This document shows, in pieces, positions 11,048-22,352 of a DNA stretch of 64,000 nucleotides. The DNA is taken from contig OY720350.1 in NCBI GenBank assembly GCA_963082975.1, forward strand, positions 5,556,597 to 5,620,596. Reading direction: 5' to 3'. The notes beneath the pieces were generated by a model. That model did not search any database, was not told the origin of the DNA, and was given only the letters and a program-made list of their open reading frames with translations. The position numbers and the translations under genes are program-made. Source of the DNA: Labia minor. Lineage: Eukaryota > Arthropoda > Insecta > Dermaptera > Spongiphoridae. How positions within the stretch are numbered: position 1 is the first letter of the stretch; every line of letters begins with the position of its first letter.

Positions 11048-11186
11048 ACGTCTATACGAACACATAACGGACAGACGGACAGACATACTAAAAATACTTT
11101 TTTCTGTTAAGAAAATGCATGATTCATGAAGATATGAAAAAATCTCAACATGTGAAATTTGGTGTGGTGTCGTCAGTCGGTTAAAA
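11048..11186 (+). mobile_element. Family B 3' end (copy B2), fused to A3
   Basis: Starts at CGTCTATACGAACACATAAC and continues through GACAGACGGACAGACATAC, CTAAAAATACTTTTTTCTG, ATGCATGATTCATGA and the 3' end GTCGTCAGTCGGT. The CGTCTATACG...ACAACGGAC form matches the B' subtype seen at 57.6 kb. A small deletion removes bases before the final GTCGTC. Confidence 0.8.
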
Positions 11187-11652
11187 TACTTAAAATTTTT
11201 ATTTTATTAATTTAATAATATAAATTAAGAAGAATGAATGAATTGATACCTGATAAAATGTCCAATTGAAGCAATAATTTACCTGAAACAAATAGAAAAA
11301 TGAATAAATAAAAGTTAAATTCAAATAATCTTAATAATAATTTAATAGATAATTAAACAAAACAAAAAATATTTGTATCTACCTTCTTATCTATTTACAA
11401 GAAGATAAGTATACAATATTTGTACATATTTGTATTTCACATGGAATATACCAATTATAGATATGATAGGAAGTATAAAAGTTGCATCTATAAATTAATT
11501 TTAAATTATAATATATATATTCAAATATGAATTCATTTTTAATTTAAAGGGCTCAAGAATTATTGAAATTTAGTTGTTATGTAGATAAATAAGATATTAT
11601 TAATAGAAAAATCAATACTTTACAATTATGTATATGTGTCTCTGTCAAACTC
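11187..11652 (+). repeat. About 465 bp dispersed duplicate of 52542-53000
   Basis: Nearly identical over its length to 52542-53000. Shared long blocks include AGAATGAATGAATTGATACC, TATCTACCTTCTTATCTATT and TATATGTGTCTCTGTCAAAC. In both places it lies between the 3' part of a B element and a family A element on the same strand, so the duplicated unit is larger than this segment. No coding potential. Confidence 0.85.
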
Positions 11653-12166
11653 ATATTTAGTATAAATTATAAATTAAAATTAATAAATAATAATTTATTA
11701 AATCAGCGCATGTTTGGCTCTTTGTTGATGGCACCACGTCACGGATTATGTTGTGTCAAAAAATTAATTCTGGTACTTTAAGCGATTCAATCAAGCTGAA
11801 ATTCTATATATAGCAGTTTTATACAATTTTTAATCATTTGAAAAACTATCAAACCTATATCTTTATTTTCATCGTCACTTTAGAGGAGAAAAAAAATCAA
11901 AACGTTGTAGGTAATGACCCTCTTCCGGTTGAGCTACATTTCTCAAACCACGAATTTTGAATAATGCCCATGTGCCAAATTTCAATATTCTAGCTCAAAC
12001 CTTTTTGCGTAATCTTGTCTACATACATACACACATACACACATACACACACACAGACATTTTTCTCAACCTTAGTGAAAATGATTCAGGAACCTTCAAA
12101 ACGTATAAAAACATAAAAATCTCGACATCGAAAACTTTCGTGATCGCAATATCTCTGGCGAGATAT
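11653..12166 (+). mobile_element. Family A element, copy A4, lacking the 5' end
   Basis: Begins inside the family, at the TATAAATTATAAATTAAAAT segment before GCGCATGTTTGGCTC. It runs through the ACATACAC microsatellite (12020-12056) to the 3' hairpin ATCTCTGGCGAGATA. The 5' hairpin and subterminal motif are missing, while the sister locus at 53.0 kb keeps a full-length A copy in the same position. Confidence 0.8.
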
Positions 12167-12847
12167 ACTTAAATATATTCAATTATACAGTAAATATTTT
12201 CAAAATAATAAAGCTTTTTCTTATTATGAATTAATTATACTTGGGTACATTACTATATTCATACATCACTAGCAAATTATATAGCCATAGTTATAATTAG
12301 CTGCGTTTTTATAATTATAACGTTTTTATTAACTTCGTTTCATGTCTGTCTGTGTGTCTGTTTGCTCTTATAACAAATTGAAATCGATTTTTCATCAACT
12401 TTAAATTTAGAAAGACTTTTCAAAATTTATATATATATTTCAATTGATCCCTAGAAGGAATAGAAGAAAAATAATTGAATTATAATTAATTAAGTGTAAT
12501 GCCATTAGCGATTAATTACTCTTAGTATTTGAATTTTTATGTGGATAACTATTGAGTTGGTTTTCATTTTGAAAATAATTCAAAATAATTTATAACATTG
12601 AAAGTGGAATTTTTAATTAATAATAATAATTATAATAAATATATTTTAAAAACATAATTTCAATAATAATATTTACTTAATATAATTATAATCATTTTTG
12701 AAGATTAAAAAATATTTTCTTTATGTTTTATTCTATTTGTAAAGCGATATTGTTATGAAATACCTAACGTAAATATTCAAAAATTAAAATGAATGTTCAA
12801 AACTGGATCGACTTAACAAAAAAAAAAAATCTCCACAAATTGTTTTT
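12167..12847. other. AT-rich spacer
   Basis: No feature recognised. A TCTGTCTGTGTGTCTG tract near 12345-12360 may be a remnant of another microsatellite-bearing element. Confidence 0.4.
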
Positions 12848-13448
12848 ACTATCTCGCTAGAGATAGTATTGCGATCACGAAAATTTTCGATGTCGAGATT
12901 TTGATGTTTTTATACGTTTTGAAGGTTCCTGAATCTTTTTAACTAAGGTTGAGAAAATGTCTGAATGTGTGTATGTGTGTGTATGTATGTATGTAGACAA
13001 GATTACGCAAAAACGGTTTGAGCTAGAATATTGAAATTTTATATACAGTCATTATTCAAAATTCGTAGTTTGAGAAATGTAGCTCAACCGGAAGAGGGTC
13101 ATTACCTACAACATTTTGATTTTTTTTTCCTCTAAAGTGATAGTAAAAATAAAGATATTTTTTGATAATTTTTCACATGATTAAAAATTGTTTAAAACTG
13201 CTATATATAGAATTTCAGCTTGATTGAATCGCTGAAAGTACCGGAATTAATTTTTAACACTGCAAATCACCCGCCAACATGTGACTTGGTGCCATCAACA
13301 AAGAACCAAATATGCGCTGATTTAATAAATATTATTTCTTAATTTTCATTTATAATTTATACTTAATTAAATTTAATTTAAATATAATATATTATGTAAT
13401 TTAATCAAATTCAAATTTGCGAGATAGTCGAGTGGAGACACTCCAGCT
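12848..13448 (-). mobile_element. Family A element, copy A5
   Basis: Full-length copy in reverse orientation. On the + strand it starts with the 3' hairpin ACTATCTCGCTAGAGATAGT and ends with GCGAGATAGTCGAGTGGAGA...CTCCAGCTT. The microsatellite is TGTG/TATG at 12965-12992. Confidence 0.85.
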
Positions 13449-13940
13449 TGTTTTTTTTCTTAGTGGAAAATGTGTAAATGTTGTTTAATTGAGATTATTA
13501 AACTATTTATATCCATTGAATTACAATTTATATCGGCAGGAAAAAAGAAATTAAGATATATCGGTATCTTCATTTAAATAAACATTGGTTACGCCTGTCT
13601 CTCTTTTGTCATGATTAAGATCTATTATGATGGATTAAGTAAGTTGCTATTCTCCCTAGGCATAAGTATATCATAGTCAAATTATTTAGAGTGCTTATTT
13701 CAACTGGCAAATACAATTTTGATTATCATTGTTTGGAATCTTTATTATCATTTGTAATTCGAATAATAGTAATCAAATAACAAACATGTAAAGTAACAAG
13801 TTGGAAAGCAACCTTAAATATCATTTATAATATCATTTGAGAATTTGAAACCAATTCAAAAACAGTAATAGATGTTTGGAAATAGTATTGTGAAGTAAAT
13901 AAATTACAAATTGAATAATTAATTCTTATTTTTACTTACA
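13449..13940. other. AT-rich spacer
   Basis: No coding or repeat signal that I can assign. Confidence 0.4.
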
Positions 13941-13951
13941 TATCAATATAT

Positions 13952-14244
13952 GTGTGAAGGCGCCATTGGGTGTGTGGGTAGCGAACCTTCCTCACATTCA
14001 CTTGGTCCCGAGGTCAAGTCCCGGGCCTGGCAAGGGAAGTTCCCTAGCTGGGGTATATGGGACGGAGTCAACCCAGCCTTCGGGAACAACATTGGAGAAA
14101 AGCTACTTGATAGCGCTTCCGATCAAGAAAATCAAGGTAAAGGTGGAGAGGACCCGTTCTACTGATCATAGGACACCTCATTGATAGAACCGACTTGATA
14201 GGCGTTGTCCTTGCGTAGGACGTACAAAGTCAGAGGCTTTTTTT
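13952..14244 (+). mobile_element. tRNA-derived SINE, family S1, copy 1
   Basis: A GC-rich 290 bp retroposon matching the copy at 60880-61174. The head GGCGCCATTGGGTGTGTGGG and the degraded B box AGGTCAAGTCCCGGGCCTGG resemble a tRNA-type pol III promoter. The tRNA-unrelated body contains AACCCAGCCTTCGGGA, GATCAAGAAAATCAAGG and a terminal hairpin GTCCTTGCGTAGGAC, and ends in a T run. An 11 bp direct repeat, TATCAATATAT, flanks it (13941-13951 and 14245-14255), as expected for LINE-mediated insertion. The B box is more decayed than in copy 2. Confidence 0.85.
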
Positions 14245-14255
14245 TATCAATATAT

Positions 14256-14755
14256 CTACGAGGTCTGTCTCTGAGCATTGGAGGTGTAAAAATCTTTGTT
14301 CGAATTCAATCAATCTATGCATAATTTTAAAATTAAAAATTAATATTTCAAAACATGTCTCATATAAATTTTATCTACATTGAAGTATAGTTATGTTCAT
14401 TTAAATTTATCTCCATGTATCTACACTATATATGTATACTCTGTTATTTATGGTTGATTATATTTGTTTGTTAGGTAAATAGGTAGGAAGCTATACACAT
14501 TGCAACTTATATCGTTAAATCATACCTTTAATATTATAATATTGTATATTTAATATAGTAATTCAAATAAAAAATAAAATTAAAAAATAAATAATTATTT
14601 TTTATTTTTTGTATACATTTTTATTTTATTATACATTATTACTGGTAAAATAATATAAAATTTTTAAAATAAAAATGAATATTGATATTTTTGTTTGATT
14701 AATTTACATCTTGTTTTGTACAAGAGTGATTTACATCAACTAAAAATATAGGAGA
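14256..14755. other. AT-rich spacer
   Basis: No feature recognised. Confidence 0.4.
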
Positions 14756-15012
14756 GACCGGAGAAAAGATCATATTCAATCAACTTCAAACCAAGATGAA
14801 GCTGAAGTTCATATGTGTACTCCGGAAGAAGTATGCCCATATTTAAAGGTAAAGTCACGAAATAAACGAGGCAGGCAAGGCAAGTAACAAACAGTTCCAA
14901 AAAGGAAGAAATAGAGCAACTAAAATATGCAGTAATGAAATCCCTCAGAACACAATTGTTCAAAAAACAAAATAAAAAGAGTGGAAAGAAGAAATACAGT
15001 TTATAATCAACG
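14756..15012 (+). pseudogene. C-terminal relic of a pogo-like (DDE_1) transposase
   Basis: One frame reads STSNQDEAEVHMCTPEEVCP followed by YLKVKSRNKRGRQGK, and a +2 shift continues with SSKKEEIEQLKYAVMKSLRT and ends KKSGKKKYSL. In pogo/Tigger/jerky-type transposases the C-terminus carries the pattern SPEEI-PFPKA-PRK...RKGKS..LT.TP.K-E-E, which this follows. The catalytic DDE domain is absent, as are the terminal inverted repeats, so this is a fragment. The identification rests on motif order only. Confidence 0.55.
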
Positions 15013-16170
15013 TTAAACTCATAACTGTATGCTAACTTTATCATCTTCTAATGTAGATGTTTCAATTCCTATTAACAAAGAAGTCGAAGACTTTGTGCCT
15101 ATGTGTATTATTGTAATCTTTTAATAAAAATCTGCCAATATACACCTTTGTTAACCATCTGCAGTTTAAACTAGTGTTATCTATGAGGTCTACAAGTCTA
15201 AATTTTCTTTAAAATGTGTAAATCCAAAATCTCTCCAATCATCACTTGGATGTCCAGAATTTCCCTACCCAACGTTAAAAAAAGCCTAACGTCTCCCCGT
15301 GTAAGGAAGACGTTAAAAATTTTCGATCGTCAGCGAGAAACGGTTCTTAGAAACTTTTAAAAAATTTAAATCTTTAATTTAAAATTGAATGTTCAGGTTA
15401 TCTAGTGTCACCTTGAGAAATATTCTAGTGCTTATGAACACTTAGAAAAAAATTGAGAAATAAAAAGTGTCCAGAGTCTCCCCAGTTTCTCCTACTATAT
15501 GTTTGCTTACTTTTACTAGAAACAAATTGTTCTCTTTATTACATTTTATTACTAATCAAAGATAAGTTTGGAGTAAAAGAAAATCAAAAAATCTAACCAA
15601 CTTCAATTACTACTAGTGGGAGAGTTGACTGAAGGAGATGATGTGGAGAAGAGGGTTGTCGATTGCTGAACGTTGCTTAATGAGTTGAAGTTGTTGTGGG
15701 TCTGATAAATGACTTTCACTCATCAAAACCGAGGACCAAGTCTTTATTATGAAATACGTTCGATGAATTACAAAAAGTTCAATAAACTTTTAGATGATCT
15801 ACAAGTTAGTTCGTGAGTCGTTAGAAAGAGAGATCTTCCGTTTTCTTCAGTCAATTTAAACTGCATTCATTTTATTTTAATCTTTTTTTTTTAATTTTAT
15901 ATTTTTTTCCTTCCATTTTCTTGAACTTATACTTGATTAATTAGACATTATTAACATCATTAATACAATGAATTCAATTTATCATAAATAAAATGTTTTA
16001 ATGGAAATTATTTAAATAAATGTGCTAATATAATCATTAATTTAATGATTTATAAATAATTTAACATTTAATCTATCAAATTAAGAAATATATGTAATTA
16101 AAAATGAACATTATAAATACTATCCTGTAAAATAATATTCAATGCATTTTTCAATTACTTTAAAAAAAAT
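15013..16170. other. Unassigned sequence, moderate then high AT
   Basis: 15013-15850 is less AT-rich and free of simple repeats. The stretch directly downstream of the pogo-like tail includes a short frame SSNVDVSIPINKEVEDFVPM near 15037-15097, which may be more of the same transposase. The rest is unrecognised. Confidence 0.35.
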
Positions 16171-16814
16171 AAGTTGACCTGTGGCCAGGTCCGAACCGAC
16201 CGACGGTTTGAAATAAATTAATTTCCAGCTACAGAAACAATTTCAAATAATTTTAATATATCTATTAATGTAATAAAAAACAGATATGGATATAACATAA
16301 ATATTTTTATTTTTATTTTATTTATAATATATAGCTGAAGTAGCCGGCGTTGCCGGCGTTACCCGAGGCTGTGACGTCATGAAGGGCTGGGTGACGTCAT
16401 ATAATTTTAAATTAAGAAAAACATAATGAAGATGATTTTTCCCGAGGATAAAACCAATACATTCGTGGTGATATGTAAAAAAATCTCTATTATGTGAAAT
16501 TTGGTGCGAAAATAACCCTTCCCTTCTTATCGTCGATCGCTAATACTACCACTTCCGGTTTCCGGATTTGCACCAAAAGTTGATCAATTCATCCCACTGA
16601 TGCATTAAGTAAATATACCAAATTTCATCAAAATCCGTTAAGCCGTTCAGGCTGTACACATCTATACGGACGGACAGACGGACGGACAGACATCATGCTA
16701 AAAATACTTTTTTCTGTTAAGAAAATGCATGATTCGTGGAGATATGTAAAAATCTCCACATGTGAAATTTGGTGTGAAAACAATACCACCCTTACTATCG
16801 TCGGTCGGTAAAAA
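16171..16814 (+). mobile_element. Family B element, copy B3
   Basis: Full-length, close to B1. 5' AAGTTGACCTGTGGCCAGG and ACCGACCGACGG; 3' CTATCGTCGGTCGGT followed by AAAAA. Contains the paired TGACGTCA sites at 16372-16379 and 16392-16399, the same 20 bp spacing as in B1, and a GGAC/GACA microsatellite at 16665-16690. Confidence 0.9.
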
Positions 16815-17489
16815 ATCTATATATATTACTGATATACTGATATATAAACTCTTCGAAGACAATATGAAAATATAATGTCTTAAGCAAATTTAATTCAATT
16901 AACTACAATATTAAATAAATAATTTAAAAATATATTTCAACTGATGATATACGTATATATAATAAGATATGGAAGAAAAAAATTTAAATTGTTTTGAAGA
17001 TATATTTAAGGGAATTATAAAGTATAGAAAAAAAAAACTACAAAGCATGACGAAGAGGCAAAAAAAAAACAAAACAAAACAAAAAATAAAATAAAAATAA
17101 TAATAATAATAATAGTGACGTGATAATAAACAATTTAGAATAAAAAGGTTAAATGACCCTTAACTCTTTCCTCTCCGAGTATTTATACTATTCTCAAGGT
17201 ATATTCTATTCTATACATATATGGAGGTTGTGGAGGAGATCAGTTTCTAGGGGTGGTGATATTTCTTTAGACCACAACTGGAAGACTTTTTCTTCATTCG
17301 GATTTTAAATTAATGACTTGTATATTTCATAAAAAATAATTTATTTTAATCTTAGTATATATAGTTTATGATAGAGGGCTTATTAAGTATTTATTAAGTA
17401 TTATATTAAGATAAGCATTTAGTTTAATTTTGATTGGGTATATAATATTCTATAAATAAAAGTTATTTCCAGATTTTATTTAAATTTAA
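16815..17489. other. AT-rich spacer
   Basis: (AAT)n near 17085-17115. No feature recognised. Confidence 0.4.
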
Positions 17490-18165
17490 TTGTAACATTT
17501 TAGTATCAACGTTTCATCAAAATTATTATCAAAGGGGATCAAAATTAAAATATATAAAACAATTATTTTGCCTGTTGTATTATATGAGTGTGAGGCATGG
17601 TCTATGACCCTGGGAGATGAGAGTAGATTCAGAGTATTTGAGAATAGGATTCCCAGCATTTTTGGGCCAAAGCAAGAAGAGAACACCGAGGAATGGCGGA
17701 GACTGCATAACGATTAATTGCATGAACTCGATGCATCTCCAGAAATAGTTAGGGTTATAAAATCCAGAAGACTGCGATAGGCAGTTCACGTGGCTAGAAT
17801 GGGGGTGGAAAGAAATATTGGTGGGGAGACCGATGGGGAGACCATGGACGCTGTAGGTGGATAATGTAGGAAGGGGCGTGAGAGAGATGGGAAAGGGTAG
17901 GAGATAGATAGAATAGGGACACTTGGAGAAATGTGGTTAATGCGGCCAAAAACTTTCGAGTAACGTAGAGCCAGAGCCCAGAGGTAGATAAATAGATAGA
18001 TAGAACATGTACAAGAACACAAAAAAATGATTGTCTGTTTTATGTAATATACTGATTGAAACAAAATGGATGAAAACCTTTTACATACAGATTTTCAACC
18101 AAATACTATGTATCACTCGGGGGGTACAGGGGGTGGAGACCCCGAAGGCGCTCTGAGCAGCTAGT
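17490..18165 (+). pseudogene. LINE family F: ORF2 C-terminus and 3' UTR
   Basis: Interrupted frames read IIIKGDQN-like sequence from 17520, then LYECEAWSMTLGDESRFRVF, ENRIPSIFGPKQEENTEEWR, ASPEIVRVIKSRRLR-stop, HVARMG and finally DTWRNVVNAAKNFRV. This is the C-terminal portion of an arthropod non-LTR retrotransposon: the LYGCE-W-L box just after the RT domain, the RW-GHVARM box and the terminal DRD-WR segment. The 3' UTR from about 18045 matches the copy at 3596-3745. Several stops and a deletion in the Gly-Arg-Pro region show it is dead. Confidence 0.75.
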
Positions 18166-19377
18166 ATATAAATATAGATATATACAAAAGTATACAAACT
18201 TATAGATAAATGATAATAATACACTCGTATATTTTTATATAAATTTTTAAAGTTCGATTAATTGCCCTCCCCCCGTATTTTGTTATTTTATGTTTACATT
18301 ATACATTTACTTGTGGTAAACGGAGAGTGACTAGTTCTTACTTAATTCTAGTTGCCTTAAATGAGCCACTATTGGGGATGGTAGGAATACTCAGCCCAAT
18401 TTAGGAACCACTCGCTTTATTTAATTGGGCCAATGGCAAGTTTTTTTTTATATTTTTCAAATATCTCATTAACATTGAATATTAATTATTTCTGTGTCTA
18501 GATTAGCGAAAATGAATATATAATTTATCTATTTTATCAATATACTCGTATATTATATTATTCCATCGATAGTATCCTATCCTATTTACGATAATATACT
18601 TATATATTAATAAATAAATAAATATCAACTATTAAATGCATAACTATTAATAAATATCAACATTTTGGAAAACATTTGTCTAATTCACTGTTATTTTTCT
18701 CATCTTTCAAAATTGATATTTATTGTTTGCTATAAATTTATATATATGTTGTTATATGTTGTAATGTCTGCACCTGCGACTTTATTTGAAACACTTGGCG
18801 CCCCTTGTGTGCTTTTTTCATTTATGTATTGCCCTTAATGAATATTACTGTAGAAATGAAAAGAAAATAAAAGAAAAGAAGAAAAAAAAACATGGAATTA
18901 TATTGATAGTGTATTTTTTTATTGTTTTATAAATAATAAAATAGAATTGTATATTTGTATATATTAGTTTTTCAATTAAATTAAATACATATGATATATG
19001 TATATCATTGATTATCAAAAAAATCATCATAATTTGTCTATTTATTTTATGTGGCAGGATGAGCCACCGGTGGTACATGCCGGCGGGAACGTGTTAAGAA
19101 TCATATATAAAATTTATATGTACCGAAAAAAAGGATATTGATTTTTAAAGTTCTTTATTTTATTTCTTTATATGTATTATTCAATTTGCTGTTCATTAAA
19201 CTAAATATATAATTTAATTTTGTAGAGAGAAGAATTGAACAAGACATTATTTTGATTATTTATTTATTTTTTTTTTAATATGTTGTAATTCATTTAAGAG
19301 ATATTATTATTTCTTAAATTTTAAGGTGATAGTTTAATAAAAAAAATGTATTTAAATTGTAATATTAAATATATAAT
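18166..19377. other. AT-rich DNA with short moderate-GC patches
   Basis: Patches at 18265-18440 and 18765-18840 are less AT-rich but have no frame or terminal repeat. The small frame at 18845-19078 on the minus strand is AT-run driven and is not called. Confidence 0.4.
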
Positions 19378-19535
19378 AAGTTGACCTGTGGCCAGGCGCA
19401 GAACCGACATGGGAGGGCAGGGACGCCAATGAAATAGAATTCTTTTCTACTGGGTTTAAAGAAAAGAATCTACTCGCTACCCGGGATTTTATTTTTAAAT
19501 TTATTAAAAAATAATTTTATATTTCATGAAACTTA
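19378..19535 (+). mobile_element. Family C repeat, copy 1, with a family-B-like 5' end
   Basis: Begins AAGTTGACCTGTGGCCAGG exactly like family B. It then diverges into CGCAGAACCGACATGG and the family C body GGGCAGGGACGCCAATG, ATTCTTTTCTA...AGAAAAGAAT and TCTACTCGCTACCCGGGA. The body recurs at 21.08 kb and 23.69 kb. The ATTCTTTTCT/AGAAAAGAAT inverted pair forms a hairpin. The shared 5' end suggests C is a third member of the A/B group, but no 3' end of that type is visible. Confidence 0.65.
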
Positions 19536-19805
19536 TTCAATTTTTTTTATTTATGAAGAAATAAAAACAATAAATTATTTCCTTGCTTTTCAAGTAATAA
19601 TTATGTTATTTTAAGTTATTTATTTTTTAAAATAAAATTTGAAAATAGAAATATAGAAGGAGAAATGTTTCAATGTTAAAAAACAAAAAAGAAGGAATGA
19701 TTGGGATGAAAAAGTTGGTTAAATCGATTTATTAAAATAATTCGTATTAATTTATTGTTCTTATAATTAATAGGTCGGATTATTGATCTATAGATTCTTT
19801 CTTTA

Positions 19806-20320
19806 GATTTTCTTGAGATTACTTACCTACAGTCATGTATGGGAGCGAGACCTGGGTACTAGGAAGGGCTGAAGAGGAAGTATTAGAAAGATGGGAAAGG
19901 AGTATCTTGAGAGGTATATATGGAGGGGTAAAGTCAGCTGAAGGATGGAGAAGAAGATCAAATGATGAATTGAAAGAGTTGTTCGCTGAACCTCTGATAG
20001 TGCCTCTGATAAAATCGCAAAGACTGAGATGGTTCGGGCATGTGCAGAGAATGGAGAATACAAGAATGCCTAAGCTGGTAACCAAAAGAAGACCGGTGGG
20101 AAAAAAAAGGAGAGGCAGACCAAGAAAAAGATGGTTCGATGAAGTGGCAAATGATCTGCGAAGAATGAAGATCTGATGCTGGAGAGAGAAGACAGAAGAA
20201 AGAGAAGAATGGAGAGAAAAAGTGGGAAGAAGTAAACATGAACTAAACTAGTGAACTCAAACCGCCTTAGGTCTGCATGGCCTGTTGAGCACTTTAATAA
20301 TAATAATAATAATAATTAAT
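19806..20320 (+). pseudogene. LINE ORF2 C-terminus with 3' UTR and (AAT)n tail
   Basis: The longest open frame in the window, 113 codons from 19835 and open a few codons further upstream (LPTVMYGSETW). It reads MYGSETWVLGRAEEEVLERW, RRSNDELKELFAEPL, IKSQRLRWFGHVQRME and KRRGRPRKRWFDEVANDLRR. These match the C-terminal region of arthropod non-LTR retrotransposons (YG-ETW box, LRW-GHV-RM box, RGRPRKRW box). The frame stops after RRMKI, while WREKTEERREWREKVGRSKH follows in other frames. A short 3' UTR and an (AAT)n tail at 20299-20317 follow. It differs in sequence from family F. 5' truncated; the intact-looking frame suggests a fairly recent insertion. Confidence 0.8.
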
Positions 20321-20635
20321 AGGTATATTAATTTCATTTAACGAAGTCGAAATTATAATATGTTATTTTAAAAATAAAGTCAAAGGCAGTTGAATCTCAT
20401 TCATTGGGGTAAGAAAGAGATTGCTATGCTGTCCCCTTCAAGGTCACCAGGAAGCAAGGCATTGGAGGTGGCACCGAAATTTATAAATCGTATATAATTA
20501 ATATATCAGTAAAAAGTTATAAAACTATAATTTATAAAATTAAATTTTTATTTGAATCTTTTCTAAAATTTATTAAACTTCATTTAAATTAATAGGAATA
20601 AATAAATTTACAATTAATTAATTGATTGAGGGATG

Positions 20636-20782
20636 ATTTCGGTGGTGACGCCGGTCAACGTCTTCGACTGGAAAGGGAATTCGAACTAAATGCTCTTGAA
20701 GCTGCTCCCCGGCAGGCAGGCAGACAGGCCAGGAGGGATGGTGGGTGGGGAGAGGTGAGGTGAGAAGAGGTGGCGGAGGGGG
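20636..20782. other. GC-rich island
   Basis: About 150 bp with a GGCAGGCAGGCAGACAGG tract and purine-rich GGTGAGGTGAGAAG stretches, leading directly into repeat G1. No coding signal. Unassigned. Confidence 0.35.
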
Positions 20783-21040
20783 GCCAACATGGCGGCAAAT
20801 CTTTTCAATCTGTCAAAATTCAATAATTAATATTTAATCAACGAAGCACCGTAAAATTATATAATAGTAGTGAAAAAGAATCCACGTTTCATAATGAATC
20901 GATTCGTATAGGTTTTATCTGTTGTTATGAGGCAATATTTTTGTTGAACTGTAAAAATAAACCAATATTAAAATTAATTAAAAATTTCCATTTAATGATA
21001 CAAAAAATCAATTTTATTTAGAATCTGGCTAAAATTATGG
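20783..21040 (+). repeat. Dispersed repeat G, copy 1
   Basis: Aligns with 22917-23172 with substantial divergence. Shared blocks are CAACATGGC, TCTGTCAAAATTCAATAATT, AAATTATATAAT and TTTATTtaGAATCTGG-type endings. No inverted termini, coding sequence or duplication is visible. The type of element is unknown. Confidence 0.6.
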
Positions 21041-21070
21041 TCAATGGATTGGTCTTGGTCACAATTTACA

Positions 21071-21146
21071 AGATTTATAGAAAAGAATCTACTCGCTACC
21101 CGGGATATTATTTTTAAATTTATTAAAAAATAATTTTAGATCATAA
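21071..21146 (+). repeat. Family C repeat, copy 2 (3' part only)
   Basis: Starts at TTTATAGAAAAGAATC and continues TACTCGCTACCCGGGATATT and TTTTTAAATTTATTAAAAAA, as in the other two copies. It carries only the right arm of the family C hairpin. Confidence 0.65.
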
Positions 21147-21700
21147 TCATCCTATATGTTATTACATCTTTTATATACCATATATTTATATATTTTTCTT
21201 ATCCCGATAATTTATATACTTTTTATCCAAGGGCTTCCCTTTCTCAATACACCGTTTAGTCCTAGACTACTCTACTCTACCCAAATTTCGCCTCTATCTC
21301 CCCCTCCTCTCCTCTCATATCCATTCCAAAATGAAGTATTTATTTTAATTGAAGTTATAAATTTAAATGAAAAATAACAGCCCTTCAATTTACAATTTTT
21401 TTAATAAATGATTGACTAGATATTATAATAAGAAAGGTAATATTTTCAAAATTAGTGATAGAATCGATTTGAATTCTAAAAAGGGATGATTTGCCAACAT
21501 AAGATAAAATAAATAAATACATATTAATGTATATATATATATATATATATATTAATTTTCTTTTGTATTTTTATTATCTAAGGAATTAATTAATTAACAT
21601 AATACTAATAAAATTAATTAATATTCATTATATAATTAATTTAAATAATATTATATTAATATTTATAATTATATTATTAAAAATCTAAATAAATAAAATT
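21147..21700. other. AT-rich spacer
   Basis: Pyrimidine-rich stretch at 21225-21320 and (TA)n at 21531-21550. No feature. Confidence 0.4.
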
Positions 21701-21721
21701 ATAAAAAATAAAGCAATTGAA

Positions 21722-21830
21722 AGATTTGAACTCAGACAAAAGAATTACTAGCCAAAGTCCAATCCGGCGCGACTGTTTAATCAACTAGTAAAAACATAGG
21801 AAAGAAATTTACTTGAAGGCCACGAAAATT
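21722..21830 (-). mobile_element. Possible tRNA-derived SINE head
   Basis: On the minus strand GAGTTCAAATC (near 21724-21734) fits a pol III B box. Upstream of it TTGGACTTTGGCTAGTAATT resembles the anticodon-arm region of a tRNA-like sequence, with a weak A box farther up. No second copy and no flanking duplication were found, so this is tentative. Confidence 0.35.
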
Positions 21831-21929
21831 CAGCCCATAAGCAATACATGGCAAAGAATTTATTCATTAAATATTGATTAAACAAAGAAAAATGATCATG
21901 GAAATAGTTATAATACAAGAAATGGTAAA

Positions 21930-22050
21930 GGTTTACATCCGGGGCTCCGAGATAGAAATGATTGTCCCTAAGAGGGCGTAACCAACGACCACGCTTGGCT
22001 TTAGGTCAAGACAACTCAAGAGATGGCGGGGCCTTCACCATTGTGTTTGC
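21930..22050. other. Short GC-rich patch
   Basis: About 120 bp containing CATCCGGGGCTCCGAGATAG and GATGGCGGGGCCTTCACC. It lies directly left of the piggyBac-type MITE. Unassigned; no second copy seen. Confidence 0.3.
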
Positions 22051-22055
22051 TTTAA

Positions 22056-22352
22056 CCCTATCATATGTCAAATATTATAGCTAAGTTTTTTTGAATTTTT
22101 TATAATTAAAATAAATATTAATTAAATAAAAAACCTTTGTACTGTATCTCTAAATTATATAACCTTATATTATATTATATTTCTAATTATTATAATTATA
22201 TTTCTAAAAATCCTTTAGGATATTATTATTAGTATATATAAGGTTAAATAATTTAGAGTTATACAGTACAAAGGTTTTTTATTTAATTAATATTTATTTT
22301 AATTTTAAAAAATTCAAAAAAACTTAGCTATAATATTTTACATATGATAGGG
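22056..22352. mobile_element. 297 bp piggyBac-type MITE with TTAA duplications
   Basis: The outer 115 bp or so are inverted repeats of each other (22056-22170 and 22235-22352). They begin CCCTATCATATGTCAAATAT and end with the near complement ATATTTTACATATGATAGGG. TTAA flanks both sides (22052-22055 and 22353-22356). A TTAA target plus termini that begin CCCTA is the piggyBac signature. The centre is AT-rich and non-coding. It could fold into a long hairpin. Confidence 0.85.

Noticed and set aside
14736-15044. 102-codon minus-strand frame with hydrophobic stretches.
   Set aside because: The plus strand of the same region reads as a pogo-like transposase tail across a frameshift, so the minus frame is best seen as its shadow.
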